Shown: positions 1 through 8,197, counted from the stretch's first letter. The stretch is 30,834 bases of DNA from DATCYZ01 sp036526195 (GCA_036526195.1 DATCYZ010000123.1:1-30834); one strand, 5' to 3'. Numbers and translations: made by a program. Notes: generated from the sequence alone by a model not told the origin.

Positions 1-900
1 GGTCTCGGGCAGCAGGATGATGAACTCGTCGCCGCCGTAGCGCGCCGGCACGTCGGTGTAGCGCAATTCGTCCTGGATGGCACGTGCCACCCGGCACAGC
101 ATGTCGTTGCCGGCTTCGTGCCCGAGGCGGTCATTCAGCGCCTTCAGGTTGTCCGAATCGATCATCATCACGGTCGCGGCGCGGCCATAGCGCGCGGCCT
201 GCGCGAACAGGCGGTTGGCCGCGATGGCGAATCCGCGCGTGTTGAGCAGGCCGGTCAGCGCGTCGGTCTCGGCCATCAGCTTGACGCGCGACAGCCCGTA
301 CCGGATGTCGGCGGAGAACATGGTGGTCACGTAGGCCACCAGCAGCACCGGTGCCAGCTGTACGCCGAGGCCGCCGACGAGCGACAGGGTGGCGGGCCAC
401 TCATGGGACGCACCGCCGGCGAGGAACAGGTAGCAGGCCGCGATCAGCGCCACCTCGATCAGCGTGGTGAGCTTGCCGAGCGTGAGCGCCGAGGTGATGA
501 CCACCAGCAGGTAGCAGTTGAGCAGCGGGCTCGACAGCTTGCCGGTGAACCACAGCACCCAGGTGATGAAGGCGATCATGCCCCAGGTCTCGATCGCGAT
601 CTTCCAGCGCGACTCCCTGCGGTAGAAGAATAACGCGTAGCGGAAGCTCATGATGAGCGCGGCGTAGAAGAACACCGCCGCCGAGACCGCGCTTTGCGCC
701 TCCGCGTCGCGCACGCCGTAGACCAGGTAGACCAGCACGATGATGAGCAGCAGCCAGTGGATCTCGGCGACCGTGCGGGCGATGCCGCGCAGTTCCTCCT
801 GCTCGATGCTCGGCGCCGATTCGCGCGAACCGCTGCGGGCCTGCGAAACGCATCGCGCCGCGCCTGCACAACCATGCTGCGCCGCGGCATAATCCGCCAT
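1..900 (-). CDS. Membrane GGDEF diguanylate cyclase (3' end outside window)
   Basis: Predicted to make cyclic di-GMP from two GTP at the inner membrane. Translating the complement from ATG at 900 gives 300 codons with no stop before the left edge. About six hydrophobic segments lie between residues 45 and 200, starting near HWLLLIIVLVYLV. A GGDEF domain follows from TDALTGLLN (about residue 233), with metal-binding DSDN and the active-site motif RYGGDEF at 287-293. An inhibitory I-site RxxD (RYTD, 280-283) sits exactly five residues before GGDEF, so product feedback is probably intact. The rest of the domain is missing only because the window ends. The start is uncertain: no Shine-Dalgarno sequence precedes 900, and this ATG shares the CATG at 898-901 with the divergent MFS start. 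No other ATG, GTG or TTG occurs before the first membrane segment. Confidence 0.85.
   Translation of the reverse strand, partial: MADYAAAQHGCAGAARCVSQARSGSRESAPSIEQEELRGIARTVAEIHWLLLIIVLVYLVYGVRDAEAQSAVSAAVFFYAALIMSFRYALFFYRRESRWKIAIETWGMIAFITWVLWFTGKLSSPLLNCYLLVVITSALTLGKLTTLIEVALIAACYLFLAGGASHEWPATLSLVGGLGVQLAPVLLVAYVTTMFSADIRYGLSRVKLMAETDALTGLLNTRGFAIAANRLFAQAARYGRAATVMMIDSDNLKALNDRLGHEAGNDMLCRVARAIQDELRYTDVPARYGGDEFIILLPET
865..893 (+). promoter_or_regulatory. Putative sigma-70 promoter of the MFS gene
   Basis: TGCACA at 865-870 (4/6 match to TTGACA), a 17-bp spacer, and CATAAT at 888-893 (5/6 match to TATAAT). The predicted transcription start falls on or within a base or two of the ATG at 899, so the mRNA would be leaderless. 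The promoter lies inside the first codons of the divergent GGDEF gene. Confidence 0.5.
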
Positions 901-2134
901 GGCCACGCCAGACAACCGCCGCGCCGTCCTCATCCTGCTGCTGGTCAGCGGCACGATCATTTCGCTCTGCATGGGGATGCGCCAGAGCCTCGGTCTCTTC
1001 ATGCGCCCGGTCACCCTGGACCTCGGCGTCTCGGTCGGCACCTTCGGCTTCGCGCTCGCGCTGCAGAACATGGTCTGGGGCCTGTCGCAGCCCTTCGTCG
1101 GCGCGATCGCCGACCGCTACGGCGCGCGGCCGGTGGTGGTCGCCACCGCGCTCAGCTATGTCGCCGGCCTGCTGCTGATGGCCTACGCGCGCAGCGCGGT
1201 AGCCCTCGACCTCGCCGGCCTGCTGGTCGGCATCGGCATCGCGGGCACGAGTTTCGGCGTGCTGATCGGCGTGGTGGCGCGCGCCACGCCCCCGGAAAAA
1301 CGCAGCCAGACCGTCGGCCTGATCGCCGCGGTGGGGTCGCTGGGCACCGTGGTGCTCGCGCCGGTGGCGCAATGGCTGCTCGACGGCTTCGGCTGGCGCA
1401 TGGCGCTGGTGGCCTTCGCGGCGATCGCCGGCGTGATGGTGCTGCTCGCCTTCGCCATCCGCGAGCCGGCCCATGTCGCAGACGCGCAGGCGCCGGTGAT
1501 CCCGCAGAAAATCGGCGAGGCGCTGCGCGAGGCCGGCAGCCACCGGGGCTTCATGGCGATGACGGTCGCCTACTTCGCCTGCGGCTTCCAGCTCATCTTC
1601 ATCACCACCCACCTGCCGCAGTACCTGGAACTGTGCGGCGTGTCGCCGGCGGTGGGCGCGCAGGCGCTCGCCTTGATCGGATTGTTCAACACCTTCGGCA
1701 CCTGGATGTTCGGGCAACTGGGTGCACGCTACAGCCAGAAGAAACTGCTCGCCTTCATCTACCTCTTTCGAACGCTCTTCATCGCGCTCTTCGTCACCCT
1801 GCCGGTGACCGGCACCACGACGCTCATTTTCGCCGCCGCCATGGGGTTCCTGTGGCTCGGTGTCGCGCCGCTGGTCACGGTGCTGATCGGCCGGGTGCTG
1901 GGCCTCGCGCACTTCAACATGCTCTACGGCATCGTCTTCCTCAGCCACCAGGTCGGGTCGTTTTGCGGCGCGTGGCTGGGCGGGGTCGCCTTCGACCTCA
2001 CCGGCTCGTACAACACCGGCTGGGCGTCGCTGCTCTTCATCGGCGCGCTCGCCTTCACGCTGCAATGGACCATGGACGACCGCCCGCCCACCCGGCGCCA
2101 GCCCCAGCCCGATCCAGTTCCCGCCCCCGCCTGA
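899..2134 (+). CDS. MFS transporter, monocarboxylate/oxalate-formate-like branch
   Basis: A 411-residue inner-membrane permease of the major facilitator superfamily, the usual size, with about 12 hydrophobic helices. The segment RQSLGLFMRPVTLDLG at the end of helix 1 and the loop 2-3 motif GAIADRYGAR (classic G-x-x-x-D-R-x-G-x-R/K type) are typical of MFS proteins related to the oxalate/formate and monocarboxylate groups. The substrate cannot be read from sequence. There is no Shine-Dalgarno sequence before the ATG, but a good -10 box ends 5 nt upstream, which fits leaderless translation. The stop TGA lies within the ribosome-binding region of the SDR gene that follows after 9 bp, so the two genes are probably one operon. 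Confidence 0.9.
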   Translation: MATPDNRRAVLILLLVSGTIISLCMGMRQSLGLFMRPVTLDLGVSVGTFGFALALQNMVWGLSQPFVGAIADRYGARPVVVATALSYVAGLLLMAYARSAVALDLAGLLVGIGIAGTSFGVLIGVVARATPPEKRSQTVGLIAAVGSLGTVVLAPVAQWLLDGFGWRMALVAFAAIAGVMVLLAFAIREPAHVADAQAPVIPQKIGEALREAGSHRGFMAMTVAYFACGFQLIFITTHLPQYLELCGVSPAVGAQALALIGLFNTFGTWMFGQLGARYSQKKLLAFIYLFRTLFIALFVTLPVTGTTTLIFAAAMGFLWLGVAPLVTVLIGRVLGLAHFNMLYGIVFLSHQVGSFCGAWLGGVAFDLTGSYNTGWASLLFIGALAFTLQWTMDDRPPTRRQPQPDPVPAPA

Positions 2135-2143
2135 GGTGACCCC

Positions 2144-2893
2144 ATGAAGATTTCCTTCGAAGGCAAGAACGCGCTGGTGAGCGGCGCCTCGCGCGGCATC
2201 GGCTTCGCGATCGCCGAGGCCTTTGCCGCGGCCGGCGCCGGGGTGTCGATCTGCGCGCGCGGCGAGCGCGGCGTGCGCGAGGCGGAAGCGCAGTTGCGCG
2301 CGCACGGCGGCACCGTGCACGCCATGGCCTGCGACCTCGCGGACGCGCACGCGGTGGCCGCCTGGGTGAACGCCGCGGCCGACGCGCTCGGCAGCATCGA
2401 CGTGCTGGTGAACAACGCCACCGGCTACGGCGTCAGCAACGACGAGGCCGGCTGGGCCGCGAGCCTCGGCGTCGACCTGATGGCGAGCGTGCGCGCCTCG
2501 GACGCCGCGCTGCGCCACCTTTCGGTGCGCGGCGGCGCCATCGTCCACATTTCCTCGATTGCCGGCCTGGCGCCGAGCCCGCGCACCGTGCCCTACGGCG
2601 CGGTGAAGGCGGCGCTGATCCAGTACACCACCTCGCAGGCGATCGCGCTCGCCGAGAAGAACATCCGCGTCAACTGCGTGGCGCCCGGCTCGGTGGAGTT
2701 CCCCGGCGGCATCTGGGATCAGCGCCGCGCGGCGAACCCGGCGCTCTACGAGGCGGTGCGCGCCAGCATCCGCTTCGGGCGCCTCGGCAGGCCGCAGGAG
2801 ATCGCCAACGCCGTGGTGTTCCTGTCGAGCGACGCGGCGAGCTGGATCACCGGGCAGACGCTGGTGGTCGACGGCGGGCAGCTACTGAGCTGA
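2144..2893 (+). CDS. Short-chain dehydrogenase/reductase (SDR)
   Basis: A 249-residue classical SDR, an NAD(P)-dependent oxidoreductase of the cytoplasm. It shows the nucleotide-binding motif SGASRGIG (13-20), NNATG (90-94) in place of NNAG, the catalytic serine in HISSIAG (137/138) and the YxxxK pair Tyr151/Lys155. The C-terminal SSDAASWITGQTLVVDGGQ is the usual family ending. The sequence GAGGTGA before the ATG overlaps the stop of the upstream MFS gene and serves as ribosome-binding site, so the SDR probably works on a compound related to the transporter's substrate. The substrate is unknown; 3-oxoacyl-ACP reductase is a common default name for such proteins. Its last 12 bases overlap the end of the convergent epoxide hydrolase. 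Confidence 0.9.
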   Translation: MKISFEGKNALVSGASRGIGFAIAEAFAAAGAGVSICARGERGVREAEAQLRAHGGTVHAMACDLADAHAVAAWVNAAADALGSIDVLVNNATGYGVSNDEAGWAASLGVDLMASVRASDAALRHLSVRGGAIVHISSIAGLAPSPRTVPYGAVKAALIQYTTSQAIALAEKNIRVNCVAPGSVEFPGGIWDQRRAANPALYEAVRASIRFGRLGRPQEIANAVVFLSSDAASWITGQTLVVDGGQLLS

Positions 2894-4075
2894 GCCCCTG
2901 CGCAGCGGCCGGAAGAAGGCGCGGATCTCGCGCGCCAGCACCTCGGGCTGCTCGAGCGCGGCGAAGTGCCCGCCCTTCGCCTCCACGGTCCAGCGCTGGA
3001 TGTTGGTGTAGGTGCGCGCCGCGAGCGCGCGCGGCGGCCTGAGGATTTCCTTCGGGAACTCGACGTAGCCCGTCGGCACGTCGACCGTCTCGCCCACGGG
3101 AATCGGCCAGGGCCCGTGCAGGCGCGCGTAATACGGCCAGAACGACGAACCGATCGCGCCGGTGAACCAGTAAAGCGAGATGTCGGCGAGCATGTCCTCG
3201 CGCGGGATCGCGCCCTCGGGCGTGCCGTCGTTGTCCGACCAGGTGCGGAACTTCTCGCCGATCCACGCCGCAAGCCCGGCGGGCGAATCGGTCAGTCCGT
3301 AGGCGAGCGTCTGCGGCTTGGTGCCCTGGATCGCCTGGTAGGCGGTCTCTTCCTTCAGCCATTGCGCGAGCGCCTTGAGGTAGGCGCGCTCCTCGTCCGA
3401 CGTTGCCGCTTCCTTCGGGTCGCGGCGCACCGCGAGCAGGTTGAGGTGGATGCCGATCATCCGCTTCGCATGCCGGTGGCCGAGCACGGACGAGATGAAG
3501 CCGCCCCAGTCGCCGCCCTGCGCGGCGAATTTTTCGTAGCCCAGCACCTCGCTCATCAACTGCGCGAACAGGTCGGCGATCTGCTCGACGCCGAAGCGCG
3601 CCTGCCCCGGCGCGAACGACAGGCCGTACCCGGGCAGCGAGGGCGCGACCACGGTGAAGCTGTCGGCGGCGTCGGCACCGAAGCGCGCCGGGTCGGTGAG
3701 CATCGGGATGAGGCGGGTGAACTCGAACACCGAGCCCGGCCAGCCGTGCGAGAGCAAGAGCGGCATCGGCGCCGGCCCGCGCCCCGCCTCGTGGATGAAA
3801 TGCAGGTCGATGCCGCCGAGCGGCACCCTGAACTGCTTGAAGGCGTTCAGCTTCGCTTCGGCGGCGCGCCAGTCGAAGCGGCTGCGCCATTCTTCGACGA
3901 GATCCTTCAGCCAGGCGAGGCTGGTGCCGGTGGACCAGGGCGCGAGCGACGGCTCGTCCGGGAAGCGCGTGCGCGCAAGCCGCGCGCGCAGGTCCTCGAG
4001 GTCCGCCTCGGGCACCGCCAGCGTGAAGGGCACCGGGACCGGCTTCATGTGGCCCGCCGCGGTCTGTGCGAACAT
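2882..4075 (-). CDS. Epoxide hydrolase, EHN-type alpha/beta hydrolase
   Basis: A 397-residue soluble hydrolase predicted to open epoxides to diols. The N-terminal EHN region (PFTLAVPEADLEDLRARLA onward) is the cap-associated domain of microsomal-type epoxide hydrolases. The alpha/beta-hydrolase core follows, with the oxyanion-hole motif HGWPGS, nucleophile Asp in GGDWGG, and the catalytic His in KGGHFAALEQPE near the C terminus, where the family has it. Three in-frame starts exist: GTG 4120, ATG 4075 and ATG 4048. I chose 4075: it avoids overlap with the divergent rhomboid gene, has a weak GAAG-type ribosome-binding site, and leaves the EHN region whole. The stop overlaps the SDR gene end on the other strand by 12 bp. 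The physiological epoxide is unknown. Confidence 0.9.
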   Translation of the reverse strand: MFAQTAAGHMKPVPVPFTLAVPEADLEDLRARLARTRFPDEPSLAPWSTGTSLAWLKDLVEEWRSRFDWRAAEAKLNAFKQFRVPLGGIDLHFIHEAGRGPAPMPLLLSHGWPGSVFEFTRLIPMLTDPARFGADAADSFTVVAPSLPGYGLSFAPGQARFGVEQIADLFAQLMSEVLGYEKFAAQGGDWGGFISSVLGHRHAKRMIGIHLNLLAVRRDPKEAATSDEERAYLKALAQWLKEETAYQAIQGTKPQTLAYGLTDSPAGLAAWIGEKFRTWSDNDGTPEGAIPREDMLADISLYWFTGAIGSSFWPYYARLHGPWPIPVGETVDVPTGYVEFPKEILRPPRALAARTYTNIQRWTVEAKGGHFAALEQPEVLAREIRAFFRPLRRGSAQ

Positions 4076-4113
4076 CGGGGCGTCTTCTTCAAGGCCCCGC
4101 TGCGCGTCCTGCC

Positions 4114-4722
4114 ATGCCACCCGTCACCCAAGCCCTGCTGATCGCCAACATCGTCGTGTTCATCCTGCAGGCCGGCACGACGCTGCCGCTGATCGAATGG
4201 TTCGCCCTGTGGCCGCCCGCCAGCCCGTTGATCAACGCGCCGCAGTTTCAGCCCTGGCAACTGGTGAGCTATGCGTTCCTGCACGGGGGCCTCGGGCACC
4301 TAGGCTTCAACATGCTGGCACTGTACATGTTCGGCGGCGACATCGAGCGCCTGTTCGGCGCGCGCTTCTACCTGCAGTTCTGGTTCGCCGCGGTGATCAC
4401 CGCGGCGCTGACCCACCTCGCGGTCACCGCCTGGATGGGCGCGCCGCCCGCGCCCACGGTAGGCGCCTCGGGCGGGGTCTGGGGACTGTTGCTGGCGTTT
4501 GGCTGGTACTTCCCGCAGCGCCGGGTGATGCTGCTGATCCCGCCGATCCCGATGCCGGCGCGGGTCTTCGTGCTGGTGTTCGGGCTGGTGGAACTCGCGC
4601 TCGGAGTGACCGGCACGGGGCGCGGCGTGGCGCACTTCGCGCACCTCGGCGGGCTGCTCGGCGGCGTGCTGATGATCCAGTACCGTCGCGGCAGGTTTCC
4701 CTTCACCCCGCGGCGCAGGTAG
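4114..4722 (+). CDS. Rhomboid-family intramembrane serine protease
   Basis: A 202-residue polytopic membrane protease that would cleave transmembrane helices of client proteins. The family signature is complete: HGGLGHLGFN (His57, His62, Asn66) in TM2, the nucleophile in GASGG (Ser119) and the catalytic His177 in AHFAHLGGLLGG. About six hydrophobic helices are present, and no extra N-terminal cytoplasmic domain like that of E. coli GlpG. The ATG at 4114 gives the typical short start MPPVTQALLIANIVVF; an upstream GTG at 4066 would add an arginine-rich stretch and overlap the divergent epoxide hydrolase. The client protein is not evident. It converges on the Lys-rich gene with 17 bp between them. 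Confidence 0.92.
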   Translation: MPPVTQALLIANIVVFILQAGTTLPLIEWFALWPPASPLINAPQFQPWQLVSYAFLHGGLGHLGFNMLALYMFGGDIERLFGARFYLQFWFAAVITAALTHLAVTAWMGAPPAPTVGASGGVWGLLLAFGWYFPQRRVMLLIPPIPMPARVFVLVFGLVELALGVTGTGRGVAHFAHLGGLLGGVLMIQYRRGRFPFTPRRR

Positions 4723-4739
4723 CGCCACCGGGGACGCGG

Positions 4740-5114
4740 CTAGCGCGCCTTCTTCGCCTTGGCGGGCTTGCGGGCCTTGGCGGCTTTCTTCGCCGATCCG
4801 GCTTTCTTCGCCGCCTTCGCAGCGCGCGACTTCTTCGCCGGCGCCACGGCCCGGTTCAGCGGGCCTTCGGTCGTCGTGCCGCTGGTCTTGCTCGCCTTGC
4901 CGCGCAGCGTTGCCGCGGGCTTGCCGAGCACGCTGATGCGCTGGCGCGACTTGACCTTGCGCTCCGACATGATGCGTTCGTAGCACTCGGCGCAGACTTC
5001 GCGTTTCCGGTCGCCGCCGGGCAGGGCCCGGAACATGCTGCGCGGGCGGACATGTTGTCCGTGATAGCAGAATCTGAGCGGATTGAGGTTGGGCACCTGG
5101 GGGACGGTATTCAC
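4740..5114 (-). CDS. Small protein: Cys/His cluster plus Lys/Ala-rich histone H1-like tail
   Basis: Function unknown. From GTG 5114 it is 124 residues. The N-terminal half carries FCYHGQH and, about 27 residues later, VCAECYERI, a CxH...CxxC arrangement that could bind zinc. The C-terminal 45 residues are almost only Lys, Ala, Arg and Pro (AKKAGSAKKAAKARKPAKAKK), resembling bacterial histone H1-like tails that bind DNA or RNA without sequence specificity. A nucleic-acid-binding role is inference. The start is uncertain: an in-frame ATG at 5207 would give 155 residues but would share CATG with the divergent TAXI start and add a stretch with no recognisable motif. GTG 5114 leaves a 91-bp divergent promoter region and has AAGGA 13 nt upstream. 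Confidence 0.65.
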   Translation of the reverse strand: MNTVPQVPNLNPLRFCYHGQHVRPRSMFRALPGGDRKREVCAECYERIMSERKVKSRQRISVLGKPAATLRGKASKTSGTTTEGPLNRAVAPAKKSRAAKAAKKAGSAKKAAKARKPAKAKKAR

Positions 5115-5205
5115 CGTTGTTTTTGGATTCCTTCCTATACACCGAATCGCCGTCGGGGGGAAGTCAGCCCCGTCGGCAGGTGGCAATGATAGGCTTGTTT
5201 TCGAC

Positions 5206-6573
5206 ATGCTGCCGACCCCGAAAAGACCCCGCCGCACGATGCGCGAAACCCTGCTTTCGGCGCGCGAGTTGGCCGCCACCGCCCTGCCCTTCGTGGCGAT
5301 CGCCGTCGGCCTGATCGGCGCCGCCTACTGGGTGCTCGAGCCGCAGCCGCCGAAGCGCGTGGTGCTGGCCACCGGTCCCGACAACACCGCCTATGCCGCC
5401 TTCGGCGAGCGCTACGCGAAGGAACTCAAGCGCCACGGCATCGAGGTGGTGCTGCGCCCCACCGCGGGCGCGCGCGAGAACGTGCGCCTGCTGCGCGACC
5501 CGAAGCAGGACGTCTCGCTCGCCTTCGCGCAGGGCGGTGCGAGCGAGGCGGCGCGCGCGGTCGACGAGGACCAGACCGGCATCCCGCTGGTGGCACTCGG
5601 CAGCCTGTTCTACGAGCCGGTGTGGATCTTCTATCGCGCCGAGGCCGCCAAGCGCCTCGGGCCGGAGGCGACCCTCACCCAGCTGACCCAGTTGCGCGGC
5701 TGGAAGGTGAACACCGGCGCGCGCGGCAGCGGCACGCCGGGGCTGGTGCGCAAGCTGCTGCAATCGAACCTGATGGAGCGCGAAGAACTGGTGCGCTCCA
5801 GCCTCGACGAGACCGCCGGCGTGGTGGCGCTGCTGGCAGGCGACATCGACGCCACGGTGCTGGTCTCGGCGCCCGAGTCGCTGATGGTGCAGATGCTGCT
5901 GCAGACCCCAGGCGTGAAGCTGTTCGAGTTCGCGCAGGCCGAGGCCTATGCCCGGCGCCATGGCTTCCTCAGCCCGGTGACGCTCGCCCGCGGCGTGGCG
6001 GACCTGACGCGCGACGTGCCGCCGCACGACGTGCCGATGGTCGCGGCCGTGACCTCGCTGGTCGCGCGCGAGGGCACGCACCCGGCGCTGGTGCAGCTGT
6101 TCGTGCAGGCGGCGCAGCGCATCCACGGCAGCGGCGGCTGGGTGCAGCGCGCGGGGCGCTTTCCCGCCGCGCAGGGCGCCGAGTACCCGCTCGCGCGCGA
6201 GGCCGAGCGCTGGTTCCGCAGCGGCCCGCCGGTACTGCAACGCTACCTGCCGTTCTGGATGGCCAACCTGGTCGACCGCATGTGGGTGGCGCTGTTCTCC
6301 ATCATCGCGGTGCTGATCCCGCTCGCCCGCGTGCTGCCGCCGTTGTACCAGTTCCGCATCCGCTCGCGCGTCTTCCGCTGGTACCGGCGGCTGCGCGAGG
6401 TCGAGGATTCCATGCGCGAGCCCGGCGCCGACCGCGAGGCGTTGATTGCCGAACTCGACCGGCTCGACGCCAGCGCCGAGCGCATCTCGGTGCCGCTCTC
6501 CTACACAGACGAACTCTACGCGCTGCGGCAGAACATCGCGCTGGTCAGGGCGCGGCTGCGCGCGGCGCCCTAG
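5206..6573 (+). CDS. TAXI-family solute receptor with C-terminal membrane segment
   Basis: A 455-residue TRAP-associated extracytoplasmic immunogenic (TAXI) protein. The N terminus has basic residues and one membrane segment (about 21-43, ELAATALPFVAIAVGLIG). The receptor fold begins at KRVVLATGPDNTAYAAFGERYA, the usual TAXI opening, and contains NTGARGSGTPGLVRKLL, a family binding-site motif. A second membrane helix near 365-385 (MWVALFSIIAVLIPLARVLPPLYQ) precedes a charged cytoplasmic tail of about 70 residues, so this is a membrane-anchored form rather than a free periplasmic receptor. No TRAP permease is nearby, so its partner is elsewhere or it acts as a sensor. ATG 5206 was chosen because residues before it in the longer frame lack family features. 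Its stop TAG shares CTAG with the convergent gene's stop. Confidence 0.85.
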   Translation: MLPTPKRPRRTMRETLLSARELAATALPFVAIAVGLIGAAYWVLEPQPPKRVVLATGPDNTAYAAFGERYAKELKRHGIEVVLRPTAGARENVRLLRDPKQDVSLAFAQGGASEAARAVDEDQTGIPLVALGSLFYEPVWIFYRAEAAKRLGPEATLTQLTQLRGWKVNTGARGSGTPGLVRKLLQSNLMEREELVRSSLDETAGVVALLAGDIDATVLVSAPESLMVQMLLQTPGVKLFEFAQAEAYARRHGFLSPVTLARGVADLTRDVPPHDVPMVAAVTSLVAREGTHPALVQLFVQAAQRIHGSGGWVQRAGRFPAAQGAEYPLAREAERWFRSGPPVLQRYLPFWMANLVDRMWVALFSIIAVLIPLARVLPPLYQFRIRSRVFRWYRRLREVEDSMREPGADREALIAELDRLDASAERISVPLSYTDELYALRQNIALVRARLRAAP

Positions 6574-7268
6574 CGCGGCGAGGACTCAGCGGCCAGTCGC
6601 CGGTAGCAGCGCGCGAACTGCGTCGAACCCTTCGCTTCCGGCAGGCACTCGTCCTGCGCGCGCTGCGCGGCGCGGGCGCGCGCATCGTCGGCGAGCAGGC
6701 CGAGCGCAGTGAGTTCGGCGCGCGTGGCGTTGCGCGTCTCGTCCGCCGGCACCTGCATCATCGCCTCGTAGACGGCCGGCCCGAAGCCCATCTCCTCGAA
6801 GTACGCGCGCACGCGGCGGTTACCCTCCTCGAGCAGGCGGGCTGCCCGCGCATCCTCATCGGCCACCACCGTCGTCGCCGGACCGTCGCCGATGCGACGC
6901 GTGATGCGCGCGCGGTGCATGCCGATGGCGCCCTCCGGCGCCGCGCGCACCTCGCCGCCGGCGAAGATAAAGAGGCACGCGCTCGCGCAGCGGCCGCGCA
7001 CGAAGACGTGCGCGCGCGCCTCGCGCAGCAGGCGCCCGGCCTCGATCGCGGCCAGCCCGTCGCCGCCGTGGCTGTCGAGGATGACGATGGCGCCCGCGGG
7101 CTGGCGCTCGCGGTTCACCTTCGCGAGACCCTGCCGCAGGGTCTCGACCAGCGCGGGCTGGATCGGGCCCTTCACTTCGATGACGTAGACCGGATCTGCG
7201 ACCGGCGCCTGTGCCTGCGCCGCAGCGCAGGCAGCGAGCAGCGCCAGAGCGAGGCCGCGCGCCCTCAG
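6570..7268 (-). CDS. Secreted or lipoprotein ClpP-fold serine protease-like protein, apparent CTG start
   Basis: A 232-residue envelope protein of the ClpP/crotonase fold (COG3904-like). The sequence RARGLALALLAACAAAQAQA is an export signal; LAAC at 11-14 fits a lipobox, though ordinary cleavage after AQA is also possible. The mature part has ILDSHGGDG (64-71), a likely nucleophile Ser96 in GRCASACLF, and His118 in EGAIGMHRA, spaced as in ClpP-type proteases. A short tail with two Cys ends the protein. No ATG, GTG or TTG lies in frame near the signal peptide. The only start giving a proper signal is CTG at 7268, which overlaps the stop of the upstream panE-like gene as CTGA, with GGGGA about 6 nt before it. 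Translation is therefore probably coupled. The substrate is unknown. Confidence 0.75.
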   Translation of the reverse strand: MRARGLALALLAACAAAQAQAPVADPVYVIEVKGPIQPALVETLRQGLAKVNRERQPAGAIVILDSHGGDGLAAIEAGRLLREARAHVFVRGRCASACLFIFAGGEVRAAPEGAIGMHRARITRRIGDGPATTVVADEDARAARLLEEGNRRVRAYFEEMGFGPAVYEAMMQVPADETRNATRAELTALGLLADDARARAAQRAQDECLPEAKGSTQFARCYRRLAAESSPR

Positions 7269-8197
7269 GCGGCTTCCCCGCGCGCGCGCCGCTCCATCGG
7301 CAGCAGCGCGTGGTAGGTGAAGCGGTGCACCGGGGTGTCGACGCAGGTCTTCACGCCGAAGCGCACGATGGCGCCGTTCCAGGCATCGAGTTCCGAGGGC
7401 TTGCCGGCCATCAGGTCGCGCTGCATCGAGGCGGTCGAGCCTTCGGGCAGGCCATCGTAGAAGCCCATCAGCTCGGCCTTGAAGCCGTCGCCGATGTCGT
7501 GCCCGAGCTTGCGGCCCACGGCGATGCCCTCGTCCATGGCGAGCTCGACCAGCGCGCGCGTCTCGGGCGTCTTCATGATGACGCCCATCGGGCTGCGCGC
7601 CAGCGCGCCGAGCCCGGCCCAGGAACTCACGGTGAGCAGCTTCTTCCACAGCGCGAGGCGGATGCCGGCGCTCGCCTTCGCGTCCGCACCGGCGCCCGCG
7701 AAGGCGGCGCGCAGGACTTCGACGCGGGCCGAGGGTTTGCCGTCGAGTTCGCCGATCTCGATGTACGCGCCCGGGTTCAGGTGGCGGATCACGCCGGGCG
7801 CCTCGATCAGGCTGAACACCTTCGACAGGCCGCCGAGCACCGGCGCCTTGCCGAGCACCGCGGCGAGTTCGTCCGGCGCCTCCACGCCATTGAGGAACGG
7901 GACCACCATCGTGTCCTTGCCGACCATCGGCTTCATCGCCTGCGCCGCCTCGGTGACCTGCCAGGTCTTCACCGCGACGATCACCACGTCGACCGGACCG
8001 ATGTCGGCGGGATTGCTGCTGGCGAGCGGTGATTTCAGGTGCGCGTCGCCCAGCGGGCTCAGCACCTTCAGGCCGTTGGCGCGGATCGCCTCGAGGTGCG
8101 CGCCGCGCGCGATGAAGCCGACTTCGTGGCCTGCCTCGGCAAGACGCGCGCCGTAGTAACCACCAAGTCCGCCGCTGCCGTAGATTGCAATGCGCAT
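7265..8197 (-). CDS. 2-dehydropantoate 2-reductase family (PanE-like)
   Basis: A 310-residue NADPH-dependent reductase of the ketopantoate reductase family. Members reduce 2-dehydropantoate to pantoate in coenzyme A synthesis, but many paralogues use other 2-oxoacids. Visible features are the Rossmann motif GSGGLGG (7-13), the ADAKASAGIRLALWKKLL segment with the catalytic Lys (185/186), and the C-terminal KPSELDAWNGAIVRFG, matching the family's E-x-D-x-x-N-G block (Glu269, Asn274). A strong ribosome-binding site, AAGGAG, precedes ATG 8197. It overlaps the CTG start of the ClpP-like gene by 4 bp. No other pantothenate genes are nearby, so assignment to coenzyme A synthesis is not certain. Confidence 0.88.
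   Translation of the reverse strand: MRIAIYGSGGLGGYYGARLAEAGHEVGFIARGAHLEAIRANGLKVLSPLGDAHLKSPLASSNPADIGPVDVVIVAVKTWQVTEAAQAMKPMVGKDTMVVPFLNGVEAPDELAAVLGKAPVLGGLSKVFSLIEAPGVIRHLNPGAYIEIGELDGKPSARVEVLRAAFAGAGADAKASAGIRLALWKKLLTVSSWAGLGALARSPMGVIMKTPETRALVELAMDEGIAVGRKLGHDIGDGFKAELMGFYDGLPEGSTASMQRDLMAGKPSELDAWNGAIVRFGVKTCVDTPVHRFTYHALLPMERRARGEAA

Noticed and set aside
401..2548. Long open frame on the minus strand opposite the MFS and SDR genes
   Set aside because: Rich in Arg, Ala, Gly and His with no domain or membrane pattern; a by-product of high GC at third codon positions of the real genes.
4066..4113. GTG start extending the rhomboid protease
   Set aside because: The added stretch is Arg/Gly-rich without rhomboid features and would overlap the divergent epoxide hydrolase start.
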